DNA of 34,925 nucleotides from Silene noctiflora (GCA_009801015.1 VHZZ01000044.1:89911-124835); one strand, 5' to 3'; positions 1 to 11,684 are shown, counted from the stretch's first letter. Numbers and translations are program-made. Notes: generated by a model from the sequence alone, not told the origin.

Positions 1-276
1 ATTAAGGGAGGGAGTATTATATTGATAAAAGAAAATGTGGGGTTGGGGGATTGTAAAGGGTAGGAATAAAATAAGAGTAAAAGAGTTGGTGGGGTTTGGT
101 GATAAGAGAGAGGAATGAATAAAATAAGAGTAAAAGTGTTGAGTGNGGTTTGTGATAGGAGAGAAGGATGAATAAAATAAGAGTAAATTGTTACCAAAAA
201 TAGAAAGGGGAATAAAACCTGAATAATCCGTTTTAGGAAATAGGGAAGAAAATAGCGGATAGGAGGGAGTATAACA
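1..276. mobile_element. Stowaway-like MITE end with internal 53-bp tandem repeat
   Basis: The stretch ends at 262-276 in AGGAGGGAGTATAA, the typical terminus of Stowaway/Tc1-mariner-like MITEs with a TA target. A similar GGAGGGAGTA occurs at 8-17 in the same orientation, so the left side is another element or a truncated copy. Three units beginning GAATAAAATAAGAGTAAA start at 64, 117 and 170, an exact 53-bp spacing. One ambiguous base lies at 146. The terminal part resembles the right end of the element at 34244-34442, so both are probably one subfamily. Confidence 0.55.
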
Positions 277-443
277 TACAAAATTGACGGGTGACTATGG
301 ATTTGAAGGTTAAGTGTAAGTGTAAAACCCCACAACAAATAGTACGATCTGGATAGAATTTCAAAAAATTTAAATCCACATTTGTCAACAATAGACTAGA
401 GCCTTCCAAAACATTCTATAGTTATATTATACAGCCAGTCTTG

Positions 444-607
444 CTTGTGACGGGTCGAATCCGAGAGACGGATAATGCCACTCACAAAATGAATAGGGGG
501 AACAAGGTGGGGGTACCCCATGTACTTCCCTCTCTCCTCTATTTGGGCATTTTGTGAGACAAAATGGTACCCGTCTTCTCTTTGTGACGGATACCTTCCG
601 TCACAAA
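444..607. mobile_element. MITE with CTTGTGACGG terminal inverted repeats
   Basis: The element starts with CTTGTGACGG and ends with the inverted CCGTCACAAA, giving 10-bp terminal repeats. Just inside the right end, GTGACGGA-TACCT-TCCGTCAC forms an 8-bp hairpin. The same right end, in reverse, borders the assembly gap at 18420-18513. No clear target duplication was seen, so the superfamily is left open. Confidence 0.5.
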
Positions 608-900
608 TGAGAATTAGTGTATATTATATTTTATAGTGAATTCAGATCCGAGACATATTTTCACGATCTAATATTCTCATATTCTTATCCAGATCTAAAT
701 TTAGATTGTAGTAAATCTGAATTTATCCCAAACCTTTTAAAACTGTCTTAGTGTAATGTAATTACATTACTCAAGTGTAAAAATAAAGTGGGGAATAAGT
801 TATTAAAGCAAAATTTAAGAATGGCTTTTAGCCTCATATAACTCCTTAACTACTTCTAATATAGTAGACTCATCCAATGTACTTCGTAAATTTTAATAGA

Positions 901-1104
901 TACTCCTTTCGTCTCGGTTATTTGTTATCCTATTTTATTACTCAGTCAATTATTACCCTTTCTATTTTAGGATTGCAGTTGATGAACAATTTAATCCCAC
1001 ACACTCAATTTGATCCACTTGTCATCTAATACTAGGCCCCCTCCTCTTTTCTTGGTTTTTGCGCCAAAACCAAAGGACAATAATTGATCGGGACAGAGGG
1101 AGTA
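901..1104. mobile_element. Stowaway-like MITE
   Basis: Left end TACTCCTTTCGTCTCGGTTA and right end GGGACAGAGGGAGTA are imperfect inverted repeats of about 30 bp, bounded by TA. This is the pattern of plant Stowaway (Tc1/mariner-derived) elements, non-autonomous and with no coding capacity. A decayed relative of the interior is at 16597-16720, and small terminal remnants lie at 3059-3100 and 27858-27915. Confidence 0.75.
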
Positions 1105-1369
1105 AAAATCTAACCTAAGACGGTTTATCAACATAAATCAGACACAAGGTTTTTTCTTTTAGGCGATGAGGGAACTCGCAATAGCTACCTTTAGTACACA
1201 CTGGGTAAACCCTCGGGTATACGTGAATACATGATAGCCTGCAAATCACGTAAATCAGGTAAGTCATCCGAGAGTGATAGGTTCAAAGTTTATAAAGTAT
1301 AGACTCAGGCCATAAATACCCTACAAGATTGCTCTTGGGGACGAGAGCACATCTAATTTTGTTCATTTA
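1105..1369. other. Spacer without recognised gene
   Basis: AT-rich spacer between two MITEs. A less AT-rich stretch around 1150-1290 has a repeat-like look (GGTAAACCCTCGGGTATACG) but could not be assigned. No open frame with recognisable domains was seen. Confidence 0.4.
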
Positions 1370-1433
1370 GGCCCTGTTCTTTTGGATTGAAATTGTCTGA
1401 ACTGAACTTAATAGAGCTGAACTGAACAGGGCC
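1370..1433. mobile_element. Minimal TTCAG-family MITE (64 bp)
   Basis: The unit starts GGCCCTGTTCTTTTGG and ends GAACAGGGCC. It is flanked by TTTA on the left and TAAC on the right, consistent with a TA or three-base target duplication. The inside is little more than CTGAA pentamers. It is the smallest of five copies of this family in the window (others near 4983, 14007, 15944 and 16747). Confidence 0.6.
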
Positions 1434-2599
1434 TAACTCGTACAACTTTACGAAACATCCGCTTCTTTCCATTAGACCCCTCCTAAGTTTGACTTTTACA
1501 TTCGTAAGAGTTAGAAATCAAACTTCTGACCATCTGTAAGAGTTCTTTCTACTCACACCCGCCAACTTTAGTTTTAGTGTGTTAGTATATGTTTACCATA
1601 TACATTTGTACAACTTTTAAAAACCAAATTTTAAATGTGACCATCATTATTGACATTATTGTTCCACTAATTGGCAATTGATATTCAATCAAATTTGTCA
1701 AACTTATTTGCATGTAAATTATTTCAATTGAGATTCAACATGATTTCCTTCCAAAGTGGACTGTCAACATTGCAATGGCCAAAGCATCAAAAAAGTCAAC
1801 AAGATATATTTCTCATTGTCAAAGCAAAGATATATTAATATGATGAGTATTAGATTTGTATGGATTTTGAGGGGTCACGCAGTCATGCAACTAACAAATA
1901 AATTAGCTATTAGTAGAGACTATTGAAAGACTTGTTTTTTTAGGGTTTACTATCTGATTTAGTCTGAATTTAAGTTGGCTAGATTTACTATGACGGTAAA
2001 GTTTTTTCTCGTAAGTGTTAACACTGTTGCATTTTCATAACTTAAATTCGAGACATTTAAGTTTCACTCCTTATCGATTGATCTATGTATTCACGGGTAA
2101 TTAAAGACTCCTTAATATCGGGAAAATTAATAATCTTTGAATTAAGAAGATCAACTTAGAAGATAGAAAAAGATTTGTGGGCTAATTAAAATATCTTAAC
2201 TTTATGTGACATTAAAATGTAATTGGGCGGTGCATCATTTATACTAATTAAAGATTAAAGATCCTCAAAATGATAATGCCAATGTTGCCTCCACCATAAC
2301 AACATGGATCATTTTTAAGAGTCAACGACAATTACCATGGTATGTAATACAATTACCATGGTATGTAATCATTTATTTCATTTTCCCTATATTTTTACCA
2401 AATCAACCTATCAAAAAAAAAAAATAAATAAATAAATAAATAAAAACTGGGGTAAAGAGCGCTATATGTGCAAATTTAATACTAACGAAGTTTAAATTCA
2501 AAATATGAAGATCACTGTTAATGACTTTATTAGTTAAGTTAGATGACATCTATTTGAATAAATTGTGATCATGAGTTTTGTCAAAGAGAAGTAGGCATA
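1434..2599. other. AT-rich spacer; small tandem repeats only
   Basis: No coding region is recognised. A 20-bp unit containing ATTACCATGGTATGTAAT is repeated back to back at about 2329-2369; the ACCATGGT core is palindromic. An AAAT tetranucleotide run lies at about 2410-2440. Confidence 0.5.
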
Positions 2600-2735
2600 T
2601 ATTTTTTTTTATAAAAAAGGTAGAAAAGAACAGTAATAAAATTGTCATCAATGATTTTAGGATTATCGCTGAGAATTGAATTCGGGCATGGCCCGCCCGT
2701 ATGCTATTGAGTCAAGCTCTTCTCCATTAAGGGCC
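2600..2735 (-). mobile_element. Possible tRNA-derived SINE (weak)
   Basis: Read on the minus strand, TTGACTCAATAGC (box A-like) is followed about 30 bases later by GAATTCAATTC (box B-like), and the unit runs into an A-rich stretch at the low-coordinate end (2601-2620). That is the layout of a plant SINE head and tail. The promoter boxes are degenerate and no target duplication was found, so this could be chance. Confidence 0.25.
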
Positions 2736-3211
2736 TATCAATTCTACCCTCGGTCTGTCCAAGTCCATTAGTTTCAATCGGATCGACTTCAGCCATAATG
2801 AAAAGAGATTTACTAACTAAGCTTACTGATATCTGCAAATCACACATTCCGGGTTAACATTTGTTACTTGTAAGACATTAGTACCATGTCACAAGTTTAA
2901 AAATTGAAATGCTATTATTGCAACTATTGCTTCTTAAATTCAAAAACATATAAAAGCTTTGTCATTGTTATGACATCTTATTTTTAACTTAAATCAAAAT
3001 AAAATACGAAATCCTAATAATTGCGACATGATTAGTGCTTTGTAGAATTGTAGTTCGTACTTCCTTCATCCCAGACAATAATTTATACTTATTCTATTTT
3101 CTCTTGTAAAATAAAATAATTGTAAATTATTCAACTAGGGCACATAAAGTAGTTGATTCAATAAAATGAAGTTTTACTAGCTTTTCTCCTTGATTTACGA
3201 GAAAAAGGAAC

Positions 3212-3553
3212 ATACATCGAATGTACTACATCAGATTTTATTTGTTTTGGAGCATATGTATATTTTTTCTGAGCTTTATTACCTCAAACTTTATTTGTTT
3301 TTGAGCATATGTGTATTTTTTCTAAGCTTATTAAAGTATATAAGTTAGATTTTATTTTTTTTCCCGTCAAAATTCAAATTTAACTAAGCTTATATGTAAT
3401 GCTTTTGAGTTTTATTGTAATATTTTGAGCTTAATATTTAAGTGAATGAATTTAGAAATTATATAGTAAAACTCATAATTTTTAAAATAAAACTCAAAAT
3501 TTTTATTAAAATGCTCAAAAACTAAATAATTGATGGTAGTACATCGGATGTAT
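3212..3553. mobile_element. MITE with ~45-bp TACATC terminal inverted repeats
   Basis: The left end reads ATACATCGAATGTACTACATC; the right end, inverted, reads ATACATCCGATGTACTACC. The similarity continues into GAGCAT about 45 bp inside each end. The interior carries a direct repeat, with TTTATTTGTTTTKGAGCATATG occurring at about 3236 and 3289. It has no coding capacity, and its superfamily is not assigned because the target duplication is unclear. Confidence 0.65.
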
Positions 3554-4080
3554 AATCCACTTACCGTTGATTTACTGCATGGCTGACACACTCGTAAACT
3601 TTGTCAGTCGAAAACATTGGATTAGCTAATTTGTAAAGCTAATTATATTTGCTAATTTGTACAACCAAATATTTAATATTGTATTGTTGCCTACACGTTC
3701 ATACCAATTTATCATCATTTTATGTCCCTTAAATGTGGCCTTACATATTAATCAAGGGACACTTTTTTATTTTTATGTTTTATCTTACAATAATTAATCG
3801 TTTTTTCAGCCTTTATAGCTGTTTATACAAAATTAGTAGTGTACTAATTGCAATCCTTGATCAATACCAATAAGTTCAAATTTTCTATAAAAACAAGGTA
3901 TGATAAGAAATAAAATGAAACAATATTTTTAATTTTGAGTTGTTACTAAAGGATTTGATCAATAATTGATTGAGAATACACCACATATATTCGTATTTAC
4001 AAAACGTATGACTCCGTATTCATTACATATTACTCTTTATAATTTATAAGAAACTCATAAATTTTACCAAACTGGTGTAT
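3554..4080. other. AT-rich spacer, nothing recognised
   Basis: No open frame with recognisable domains, no clear terminal repeats and no RNA gene were seen. Confidence 0.5.
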
Positions 4081-4097
4081 TTAGGGAATCAGTAGGT

Positions 4098-4166
4098 CTC
4101 ATGAGAGACCCCTCACCTCATCATGTGAGAGGTCTCTCAATAACGTTATTGAGAGACCGTCTCTCC
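4098..4166. repeat. Palindromic GGTCTCTC repeat (28-bp perfect palindrome)
   Basis: 4131-4158 is a perfect 28-bp palindrome centred on AACGTT with GGTCTCTC/GAGAGACC arms. Directly upstream, AGGTCTCATGAGAGACC (4094-4110) is a second, near-perfect palindrome. The pair looks like the core of a small foldback MITE whose ends were not resolved. Confidence 0.6.
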
Positions 4167-4982
4167 GAAGTTTTATGTCAACTAATTTACAAAAAATTAA
4201 TTTGTTTTGATCCCTAATCATCAAGAATGCCAAAATTATCATTTGTACTCATATATATCTTTTATTGAAGTCGTAACCATAGTTACTCATATTATGATAA
4301 TATTGTATTATTATGGGCAGTGTACATCGACACAACAGAGCCCCAATGAGGAGTATTAACGCTTCCGCACAACAATTCCCAAGTTTATAAGTTGGTTGAG
4401 GTGGTTATTACATACTTACATGTGCTCATCTCTTAAATAAGTAGAATCGACATGAGTTCAATCCTTGACTTACAATTTAAAAAACAAACTTGAAATGCTT
4501 TTGCCGAATGTGATTGTCCTTACTCTAGCCAATATCCGAGTTTACTCATTAAGTTACCTTCAATATCATGAACAAAATAACTCAATTATCGGTAAGAGAT
4601 ATTTCTGATCAACACCAAAAGATAACAAGTTGGCGAATATATAAAATCTAAAAAAAAAAAAAGCATTAAGCATGCGTGATTGCTTAATCAGTGCTGACTG
4701 GATTCATAATTCTGGTCTCTTTTATGAAAAACCTTTTACAAAATGTCGTACATGAATTTATTTAATACAGAAAAAGGGAATGAATGAAGCACTATTGTTG
4801 TTGTTGTTGTTATCGTTGGCATACTTTTTGCTGATCTTCATCATCGGTTGACTAATGTCACCACCATAGATTAAGATTAAATGACAAGCTTTAAGTATAT
4901 TTGAGATAATCATTTTAATTAAAGCTTTGCTCTTGGAGAATCATTAGTAGATTCCTTAAGGTGCGCCATTAGTTAACTAACA
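4167..4982. other. AT-rich spacer with short TTG microsatellite
   Basis: Nothing coding is recognised. A TTG run of about seven units lies at about 4793-4810. Confidence 0.5.
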
Positions 4983-5132
4983 CCAACTATTCCGTTCAGC
5001 TTCATTCAGTTCACTTCGATCTTCACTCTTCAGTTTATCTCTTCACGAATTAATTCTAACTTTAGTTCTGTTCAGCTCTTTATTGAGCTTGGTTCAATTC
5101 AGCTCAGCTATTCAGCCGAAAAGATCAGGGCC
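4983..5132. mobile_element. TTCAG-family MITE, decayed copy
   Basis: TTCAG and TTCAC pentamers fill the stretch, which ends GAAAAGATCAGGGCC, a mutated form of the family terminus CCAAAAGAACAGGGCC. The left terminus is worn away. The pentamers run as TTCAG on the plus strand, as in the 16747 copy and opposite to the 1370, 14007 and 15944 copies. Confidence 0.5.
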
Positions 5133-6349
5133 TAAATTGATGTAAGAGGTGATATCGAGTCTAGATAATATTATTAGGGCTGGCTAGGATGACCTGGCAC
5201 AACCGCCTCCAACCTGAGCCAGGGTTAATGTCTCGCAGTCCTACAACCCTCATTATATTAGTAGACGTGGCAAAATAAACTCAAACCCGAAAAATTGATC
5301 AAGAACATCTTAAACTGATCACGACATGAGTAACCTGAATAATATCTTAAACCCGACTCAATCCGAATTGAACCGAAACTAAATCGAATTCAATAACAAT
5401 CGAATGATACATGAACCTGAATATATCTGAGCTGATAAGAATCAGACCGATTAACCTGATTTTAAAATATCTACTTATTAATTTGCTCCTAAATACACAC
5501 ATATTTCAGGTGTTTTTTCTTTAATTCTTTATTTATTAATACTATTATGAATTATTACAATCAAATTAAAAAATATAAGTTATATTTAAGTTAATTTTTT
5601 GAACCCAAACTTAAGAATATTATGACCTTAAATTCAATTAAAATAAAATTAACCCGGCTTGAACTAGCATAAGCTGATTAAAGTGGCTAATCGAAAAGAA
5701 CCCGATCAAAATCGAAACTAAGGTCGATCCGATTTAACCTGGTCCGAAACCGAAACGAATGATCCGTTTGCCAAGTTGATTGAGTCATAAACCCATTAAA
5801 AAATAAAAAATACGGAGTATAAAATAATTTTTTTAAAAAAAAAAAAAAAAAAAAAGCCTTTTAGGCTAGGCCTGGCCACATATAAGGGGGCCTAGCTAAC
5901 GCAGTCAGTCAGCTCGTCCCCTTCATTATAATCAGCTCAGGTAGTCAGGTCACGCTATCGCCGCACCAGCCCTTCATCCCATCTATTACCCTTTCAAATG
6001 CCCTTATATTGGGTTTATCATTTTAATGTATCCTAAATATTGACCATGAACTCGGTACCTCTAGATGGTATAATCTCATTTGCTTTTTAAATGTCAAACT
6101 TTGACCAAAAAAAAAAAAGTATACCAAAATATTAAATTTTATACCAATGTTCACAATGTTACTTTTATTGTCCAAAACTATTTCAAAAAATTATATTTAA
6201 AAAAAAAAAGTATATGACCAAGATAAATATGAACAAAAAATGTAATATCTAATCATGATATAATTTAGCTATCCCTAAGACCCCAAGTATCTTGACTATA
6301 TGAGCTTGAACCGTCCTATACTATAATTTGTGTTAATAAATATGGAGTA
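5133..6349. other. AT-rich spacer, poly(A) tract, no gene
   Basis: A long A run lies at about 5829-5852, followed by AGCCTTTTAGGCTAGGCCTGGCC, possibly the tail of a retroposon on the plus strand. The stretch at 5270-5790 is rich in AACCCGA/AACCGAA words, as in many degenerate plant repeats. No coding region is recognised. Confidence 0.45.
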
Positions 6350-7031
6350 CTAGTTCAGATCCCGCGCAATAAATGATCGGTTTTTATAGAGATTTTATTT
6401 TTTTATTACTTAATCGTAAATTAATTTTTCATATTTCACGTAATTATATTTTGATATGAGAAAAAAATTGAACTGCAAAATTATTCAAGAAAATCAAGTA
6501 AAATTGTACTGTAAAATAATAGTGGTAATTCATTAATTGTTCAGTTTCTTGTAACTGTATTTTGCTTCGAGAAAAAAAAAAACTAAAAATTCATACGAGA
6601 GAATTGAGTAATGTGCTGAAATAATTTTTTTTTAAGTACTATATTTTTTATACCACAAAGCTAACGATTCCAATTTTATAAATTCTCTTAATTTCTTTTT
6701 GTCATGAAAGTAATTAAAACGATTTATAGTTTTGTTTAACATAGTATGAGTCAAGTCATTCTTAAATAATAATATCAATAAAAGATTTAATATTTTCAAT
6801 TTTTATATTATTTATTTATATTTTAATTAAAATATTATAGTTTAATATTTAGTGAAAATATATAACTTAATGAAAAGATTAATTTTAACGAAAAAAATTG
6901 TATAATGAAATATATTATAATTATTAATATCCTTATTTAGTAAAAACAATTAAATTATTAGTTTCCTTATTAAAAAGATGCTTTTTGGAGGAAAAAATGT
7001 GAATTCACCAATTTTTTTAGTATATAGGGGA
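6350..7031 (-). mobile_element. Non-autonomous Helitron, 682 bp
   Basis: Read on the minus strand, the element begins TCCCCTATATACTAAAAAAA and ends GGGATCTGAACTAG, matching the TC...CTAG termini of plant Helitrons. It sits between A (6349) and T (7032), the AT target these elements use, with no target duplication. Near the 3' end, 6361-6380 can form a worn hairpin (CCG..CA over a short loop with TG..CGG), where Helitrons carry a stop hairpin. The interior is AT-rich with no Rep/helicase sequence, so it depended on another element to move. Confidence 0.7.
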
Positions 7032-7129
7032 TTATATGCAAAAACTCGCAAGAAATAACCAAGTTTTATATTCCGATTTTCTAAACATAGCACAAGTTGA
7101 GAAAGAAAATTACAAATTAACATTCTCAA

Positions 7130-7720
7130 TGTTTGAACCCGGGGTACTTCTCCTGTTCTAATCTATTGTTCGCTATGTCAACAAACCCGAGTTTCTCGCC
7201 GCAGCAAAAATATTCGAGAGCGTTCCGACCAGTTCATTGGATGACAAGTTCAGGTAGCCAATATCAGGCAGGGAGACAAGGAACAATGGTAATCTTTCGT
7301 TAAGATGATTCAATGACAATTCGAGGTGTTGTACTCAATTCAATCGATTACAACTTCTCGGTATTTCTCCATTAAAGGAGTTATTGTTCAGCAAAGGCAT
7401 GAATAAACCTCGACGCAAATTGGTCAGCTAAAGGTCCAACTTATTCCTGTTCAAGTCCAGTACTTGAAACCCAGTTAAGCTACTTAGAGCAGGCAACGAC
7501 CTGAAATCGTGTTGTTTGACAGTATTTTCACAATTGAATCTGGAAATGGGCCTTTCAACTGATCATTCGACGAGCTTAGGATCAAAAGATTCGACAGGGG
7601 CACAAACCAACTTGGCATGGTCTCATTGTTTGAAGAAGTTGCCATCAGCTTGGCACAAACCGATCTGTGGTCCGCATATCTGTCCGCTGAAACCAGAAAA
7701 ACTGGTATTATGTTTTGTCG
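7130..7720 (-). pseudogene. Inactive-type LRR receptor-like kinase, pseudogene fragment
   Basis: On the minus strand this reads as leucine-rich repeats of the kind found in plant 'probable inactive LRR receptor kinases' (Arabidopsis At1g14390/At2g02780 type). Visible pieces, in order, include PSWFVPLSNLLIL, NDQLKGPFPDSIVK, FQVLDLNRNKLDL, NNNSFNGEIPRSC, LPDIGYLNLSSNELVGTL and, in another frame, EKLGFVDIANNRL. The order matches the family's ectodomain. At least two in-frame stops (one just after SCNRLN) and at least two frame changes break it. No signal peptide, transmembrane segment or kinase domain was found on either side, so it is a decayed fragment of a host gene. The family name is from recognised sequence character, not a search. 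Confidence 0.65.
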
Positions 7721-7799
7721 TTCATCATCTTCATGACTTATATCCTCGTAACTAACAATTAGTCTTAGGTAAGATCATTCTATGAATACAACACATAAT

Positions 7800-9960
7800 T
7801 AACACAATTAAAAAAAATGTTCAGGAGTAATGAAATGAGACCTTGTTTATCGGCTTCTGTCCAGAAACAAAGAATGCTGATCGAAATCAGTACCATTCTG
7901 GAAGCTGGTCAAGTGAAGTTCTATTGATAGGGAGTACGACTGACCACAGATAATCCAAGAGCCAGATTAGCCACAGAGATAGAAGTGTGATAATAAGTCC
8001 CATCGGGTAAAACATCACTCAGCAGTTCCGCATCTTCAATGTAACCACTTTTCTCTGAAAAATTGTGCAGTTAGTTTTCGACTTTCGACTTAAAAAAAAT
8101 GACTTTCGACTTTTCAGTTTTAAAGAATCCTGATAATAACCAAGAGCATACCTGACATATGCAATGTCAATTCCACCCACCTAACCCCATATCTCTTGTT
8201 GTTATACAAATTATGTGGTAACAGTACAGATCAAGCATCAAGCATCAAGCATCAAGCATCAAGGTACAGTATCATGCAAAAAAAAAAAAAACATTCGATT
8301 TAGAAACTGTTACTCACGACAGCAGCAAAAGACATCACTGAACCAAAATCATATAGGCCTGCTCTATAATATAAGAACCTCTATCCCTTAAAGGCCTATA
8401 TGCCTTAATAATAGTATTCACTTAATTATCCGACTTACTAGCCTTATACTGTGGTTTAAGATTCGCAAGATCATCGACTTGGCCCTTGCCTCGCCATATT
8501 TTCATAATCATGTCAAGTAACATTTATAATAAAAATAACCATACAAATTAAAAAGCAGTAATTGAGTTTTTTTCACTCTGAAGTGTCATGCAAAGATCCA
8601 AACGGCAACCGGTGTAGCATGGTTTTACCCTTAACAATACCAAACACCGACTCAGCCTTGACAAAATTACAACCAGCATACTTGCACCTTTAACATAGAA
8701 ATTTGAAGGACAGCTATATTTGATCAATGAGCATATTTGAACTTACTACAACAACGTAAACAACACAAATGAGACAAAGAACTCAAGGTCGTCTCACCAA
8801 TTGGCCCGAGGCTGTTGCCCCCTTGATCGCCGGCAGAAACAATCAGCAGCTACGGTGCACGAAATAGCCAAAGTAGCTACATAACGGGGTCACTCCATAC
8901 AGCACTAACATATTCCTCCTTGTTAGGAAAAGTTAAATACAGGACAGTAGTTCTCAAATTTCTCATTGTTCAGCGGACCTGCTGACACAATAAACACACT
9001 AAAAAACGTTATCTTCTCACCCAAAATATTCTCCACACGGGTATTAAAATTAAAAGTTTAAACAACGCAATTGCGATGAGAGAAGCAACCTATTATCGAT
9101 CATTGTAAATATAAATCTACTAATCTCCTAATTGTTACTCCAAGTCTACGATTACCAACTAATTTCCATGTTCAACCAACACAAGTCATTAGAACCTTTG
9201 AGCTTGAAACGGCTCCTCCTCATCCTCATTCTCCTCCTATAGTTTCTGTAATGTACGACCCTACTTCGAATGATCCGAAAAAATACACACTCATCTAATT
9301 CGGACGACCCAAATAGATAAATATTAAATAACTTAATTCCAAAACACGATGCAGCTACTTATTATGATTAAACAGGATAAGAATCAAAGTTAACTATATA
9401 TAAACAAATTGGGTGCACACTAATTAGATGAACACACACTAACTCCATACAAAACCCTACACAAACACACAGCACCGCATACTAACGTTATAAAACGTAT
9501 TCAAGGTAGAAGCCAAACAACCAAACTACTTTTGTGTTAAGCCCCTCCATTGTCGGACCTACAAGTAGTTGTTAATAGCAGGAGCACATATCAAGGAGAA
9601 CTCTTATTTAGTTAAAAGTGACTAATTGAATCCACTGAATGTCAGCCATATGTACATTGTAAGAAGTGGAACTTTCTGTATAAAAGTTAACTTTTCCTCA
9701 AAATTTTGACCATAAGCACCATGCATAGTATCATTGAGAACAGCAAATAGATAATAGAAGAAATTTAAGTTAACTTGAAACCACAGAATATCTGATCTTC
9801 CAAAGATATTAATAGGTTGTTCGTGGCTTCGTCCCCCCTTATATCCCAATAACATTTCTCAAATATCTATCCAAACTAAAAAAGAAACTCGCCACAAAAT
9901 AGAAATATCAAAATGTGCAAATCGAATGATCAACAACAATGTCTTGCAGCAGACTAAATA
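7800..9960. other. Spacer with coding-like scraps, no assignable gene
   Basis: No complete gene was found. Minus-strand scraps look coding-like but unrecognised: DVLPDGTYYHTSISVANLAL (about 7940-8010), VKGKTMLHRLPFGSLHDTSE (about 8576-8640) and VSAGDQGGNSLGPIGETT (about 8790-8850). They may be decayed exons related to the neighbouring LRR pseudogene or to something else. A 7-bp tandem repeat (TCAAGCA, about 4.5 copies) lies at 8231-8262. Confidence 0.3.
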
Positions 9961-11470
9961 GGTACTCACTTGTTGACAGACATGTTATCAAGTAGTCCCA
10001 CCATCGATAAGCTGCCTAAGTGAATTGAACATGGTATCTTTCTTCTCTTCAATGGCTTCCTTCAAGGGCTCTTCCATGTCTCGCGCCTAACTGAACCGCT
10101 TTAGGTCTTCCTATATTGGAAACTTTGAACGTGCTGCATTGGTCCTATATGAGAAAAGACACTAATCAGTATGATTCATTATTCACACACTGTCCGCATA
10201 TATGATCGAGTTAATCATCAATATTTCCCAACAATTGTACGAATCGGATTTTTGGTCACCGCTTATTTTTCTATCTCAATCAACTAAATCTCCATTTCTC
10301 TTATATTTTTCTTTCCTAGGTAATCAAGTAACTTAATGCCTGGTTTAGTTTGAACCTACATGATCCGGATTCAAGTATGCCTGATTAATTTGATGACAGT
10401 TCATCAGGAAAAAGAAAAGTCTATCATGACTAGTTACGAGCACGCGACGCATAACACAAAATAGCAAACATAACTCAGTTAAATTGCCACTCTTACCAGC
10501 AACACCTACAGTCTTCTGGCAAGACAAGACTGTGAGCGAATTTGCACTACAGCTCTTCCAACATATTTAATCACCTAAAAACTATTTCGTCTATACTAAG
10601 ACGATTTCAATAGGCTAATGTAGACAGCACAAAAATAGCTCAGTCAAATTGTTTTTCTTACCACTCTAGTTTCTTCCAACATATTTAATCACCTAAAAAC
10701 TATTTCGTCTATAGTAATTTAACACCAAACTCCTAGCAAAAAAGACGATTTCAATCTGCTAATGTAACCAGAACAAAAATAGATTCAAAATCGTCATACC
10801 TCGGCCTGAGTAACAAATTCACATTTCAACACTGGAGATAAAATCTTAGCTAAAGTAAAAAACTTGTCCGCTACATATAACAGCTGAATTTCATTCAGCA
10901 AAAGCCTCTAAAGTTCTCAAATTTTTAGTTGCAAACTAAATGCAAGCACACATTAAGCTAATTTCCAAACTATCAAATGGTAACCAACACCTAACCAATA
11001 CAATACTCTAGTCCATTAAAGGTCTACAGCAAATATTCCTGCCTTCTCACTAAACGTAGTTTAACCAAAGCTAAACGAATGATTGAGACGAAATTTAAAC
11101 AAATGGACATGAGTGACATGACCAAACCAAAGAAAATCACAAAATTATATACAAACCCACATTAAAATCAAATACAATACCAAATTAGAAACTACGACTT
11201 CAACCTATACCCATCACTCAAATGCAACAACAACAAAAAAAAATCCAACAGCTACCCATCACACAAACTACATTAAAACCTCAAACCCAAATCCATATGC
11301 ATAAAAAATCAATCAAACAACAATCAACCAATAAAAATTCATAAAAATTACACCTTTGAATTGATACATTGAAGTCATACCCGGATAAATTCAACAATTT
11401 TGACGCAAATTTGCCACCATCGCCTGGCCCCCGCCGTTGATCCCGATGTCTTCGATGGCATTGTGGAGAT
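9961..11470 (-). other. Possible decayed multi-exon gene or non-coding transcript
   Basis: Several minus-strand pieces have exon-like borders. An ATG at about 11443 opens MPSKTSGSTAGARRWWQICV, followed by a GTATGA donor. GCTG|GTAAGAG lies near 10497 and CAACAA|GTGAGTACC near 9968. A short frame reading MEEPLKEAIEEKKDTMFNSL lies at about 10000-10085. The pieces do not join into one open frame, and no family is recognised. This may be a broken gene, a non-coding transcript or chance. Confidence 0.2.
10465..10785. repeat. Tandem duplication of ~170 bp
   Basis: The block at 10465-10640 recurs at 10634-10785. CTTCCAACATATTTAATCACC begins at 10555 and again at 10673, and the preceding AACTCAGTTAAATTG/AGCTCAGTCAAATTG is also repeated. 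The second copy has about 30 extra bases (roughly 10722-10743). A GTAAGA donor-like word on the minus strand lies in both copies. Confidence 0.7.
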
Positions 11471-11684
11471 TGTAAATTAAATGAAGAAGAAAGAGATAAG
11501 GCTAGCTTGTCAAATTATTCAATTGTATCAGTAAGCAAATGATATTCTCTGCACCAACGAATCTCAGCCAAGGCAACTATATAACTATCACCTTTGTTAT
11601 GCTTTTAGATCAGATCCTGTGTCATAGCTACAGTGTAACGGGGTTTGGGCTTTTTAAGATGTATAGATTTCAGCGGAAAATATT

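Noticed and set aside
453-475. GGGTCGAATCC word suggestive of a tRNA T-arm
   Set aside because: No acceptor stem, anticodon arm or box A surrounds it; it belongs to a MITE end.
7516-7755. 79-codon plus-strand open frame
   Set aside because: It is antisense to the clearer LRR pseudogene and shows no recognisable domain.
8231-8262. Evenly spaced short repeats that might suggest a CRISPR-like array
   Set aside because: It is a simple 7-bp tandem repeat without spacers, in a plant genome.
8790-8850. VSAGDQGGNSLGPIG on the minus strand as a subtilase fragment
   Set aside because: The likeness to the subtilase SAGN.GP motif is weak, with no catalytic-triad context nearby.
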